NCBI GenBank assembly: GCA_016840485.1
Contig: JAEOSG010000012.1
Span: 1 to 34,066, forward strand
Length of the DNA: 34,066 nucleotides
Direction of reading: 5' to 3'
Source: Candidatus Baldrarchaeota archaeon
GTDB lineage: Archaea; Asgardarchaeota; Baldrarchaeia; Baldrarchaeales; DXJG01
Positions 33,752 to 34,066 of the stretch are shown here, piece after piece (positions within the stretch are counted from its first letter, which is position 1; each line of letters opens with the position of its first letter). A model generated the notes under the pieces. That model had not been told where the DNA came from, ran no database searches, and was given only the letters and a program-made list of their open reading frames with translations. A program made the position numbers and the translations under genes.

Positions 33752-34066
33752 GTGGGGGAGAAAGAAAGAAGAAAAGACATCTTTGAAAGAATATATGATA
33801 TTTTCGAAGACGTAAGACAGAGAATTAGAGATACATTTGAAGAAATTTTTGAAACCTTCGAAACAGAAAGACCCATGTTTGATCTAAGAGAAAAATGCCT
33901 AGAACCACTTGTAGATATCCAAGAAACTGAAGACTATATTATCGTAACAGTGGACCTACCATGCGTAGATAAGGATGCCATAAAAATAAATGCAACTACA
34001 GATACCTTAGAAATTCAAGCTGACATGAAAAGAAGTATAAAATTTAATCGATGGGGCACAGTCCAA
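33752..34066 (+). CDS. Hsp20 / alpha-crystallin small heat-shock protein, truncated by the window
   Basis: GTG 33752 follows AGGGGTGAG. 105 codons are present before the sequence ends, so it is incomplete. The N-terminal 45 residues are a charged helix (RRKDIFERIYDIFEDVRQRIRD) followed by the alpha-crystallin start: EPLVDIQETEDYIIVTVDLPCVDKDAIKINATTDTLEIQA, the first strands of the domain. Such proteins bind unfolding proteins and prevent aggregation. It is 15 bases after the PAC2 gene, so probably in one transcript. Confidence 0.85.
   Translation, partial: MGEKERRKDIFERIYDIFEDVRQRIRDTFEEIFETFETERPMFDLREKCLEPLVDIQETEDYIIVTVDLPCVDKDAIKINATTDTLEIQADMKRSIKFNRWGTVQ

Overview
The window comes from an archaeon. 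Evidence: an A-type ATPase F-A gene pair, an Elf1-type elongation factor, eukaryote-like ribosomal proteins L21e and uL16/L10e, RpoF (Rpb4), Pus10, SRP54, a multi-OB-fold RPA, an Lhr-type helicase, GGTG/GGAGG ribosome-binding sites, and a tRNA-Pro with an intron outside the anticodon loop. Elf1 together with the conserved run L21e-RpoF-DUF655-KsgA-HemK points to a low-GC member of the TACK group. Bathyarchaeia or Nitrososphaeria-like lineages are possible, but the class cannot be fixed from the sequence alone.

Positions 1 to about 5040 look like the right-hand end of an integrated plasmid- or virus-like element. All genes there read rightward and many overlap at their stops and starts. They run: a possible small membrane protein, a ribbon-helix-helix regulator, a small winged-helix protein, an unknown 148-residue protein, an AAA+ replicative-helicase-like protein with a C-terminal winged helix, two small unknowns, and a 499-residue tyrosine recombinase. 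The first 415 bases and 890-930 are rich in inverted and direct repeats and are the best origin/control-region candidates. The left end of the element lies outside the window.

From about 5041 on, the sequence is AT-richer host chromosome. 5210-8518 holds a DUF92 membrane protein, Elf1, a small unknown and an RPA-like ssDNA-binding protein. 8791-13432 is a DNA-repair-like island: Lhr helicase, a coiled-coil protein, a 34-residue membrane peptide and a SWIM zinc-finger protein on the minus strand, with a PdeM/COG1407 phosphoesterase divergent from them. 13617-18789 holds a COG2509 flavoprotein, tRNA-Pro(CGG) with a D-loop intron, a COG1709 HTH regulator, and a fusion of HTH, ATP-cone-like and class III ribonucleotide-reductase-like domains that has lost the expected catalytic cysteine.

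18856-22525 holds pyrB and pyrI (divergent rather than in one operon) and the ATPase genes F and A without B following. 22640-33736 is translation and RNA-modification housekeeping: two methyltransferases, uL16, a TrmJ-like SPOUT enzyme, a DRG/TGS GTPase, then the leftward cluster SRP54-Pus10-L21e-RpoF-DUF655-KsgA-HemK2. A PAC2 protein and a truncated Hsp20 close the window.

The most interesting item is the fusion protein at 16504-18789. It keeps the NrdD scaffold, the zinc ribbon and the C-terminal glycine but carries Ile-His where NrdD has its active-site cysteines, and it has an N-terminal DNA-binding domain. It looks like a reductase relic turned into a nucleotide-responsive regulator.
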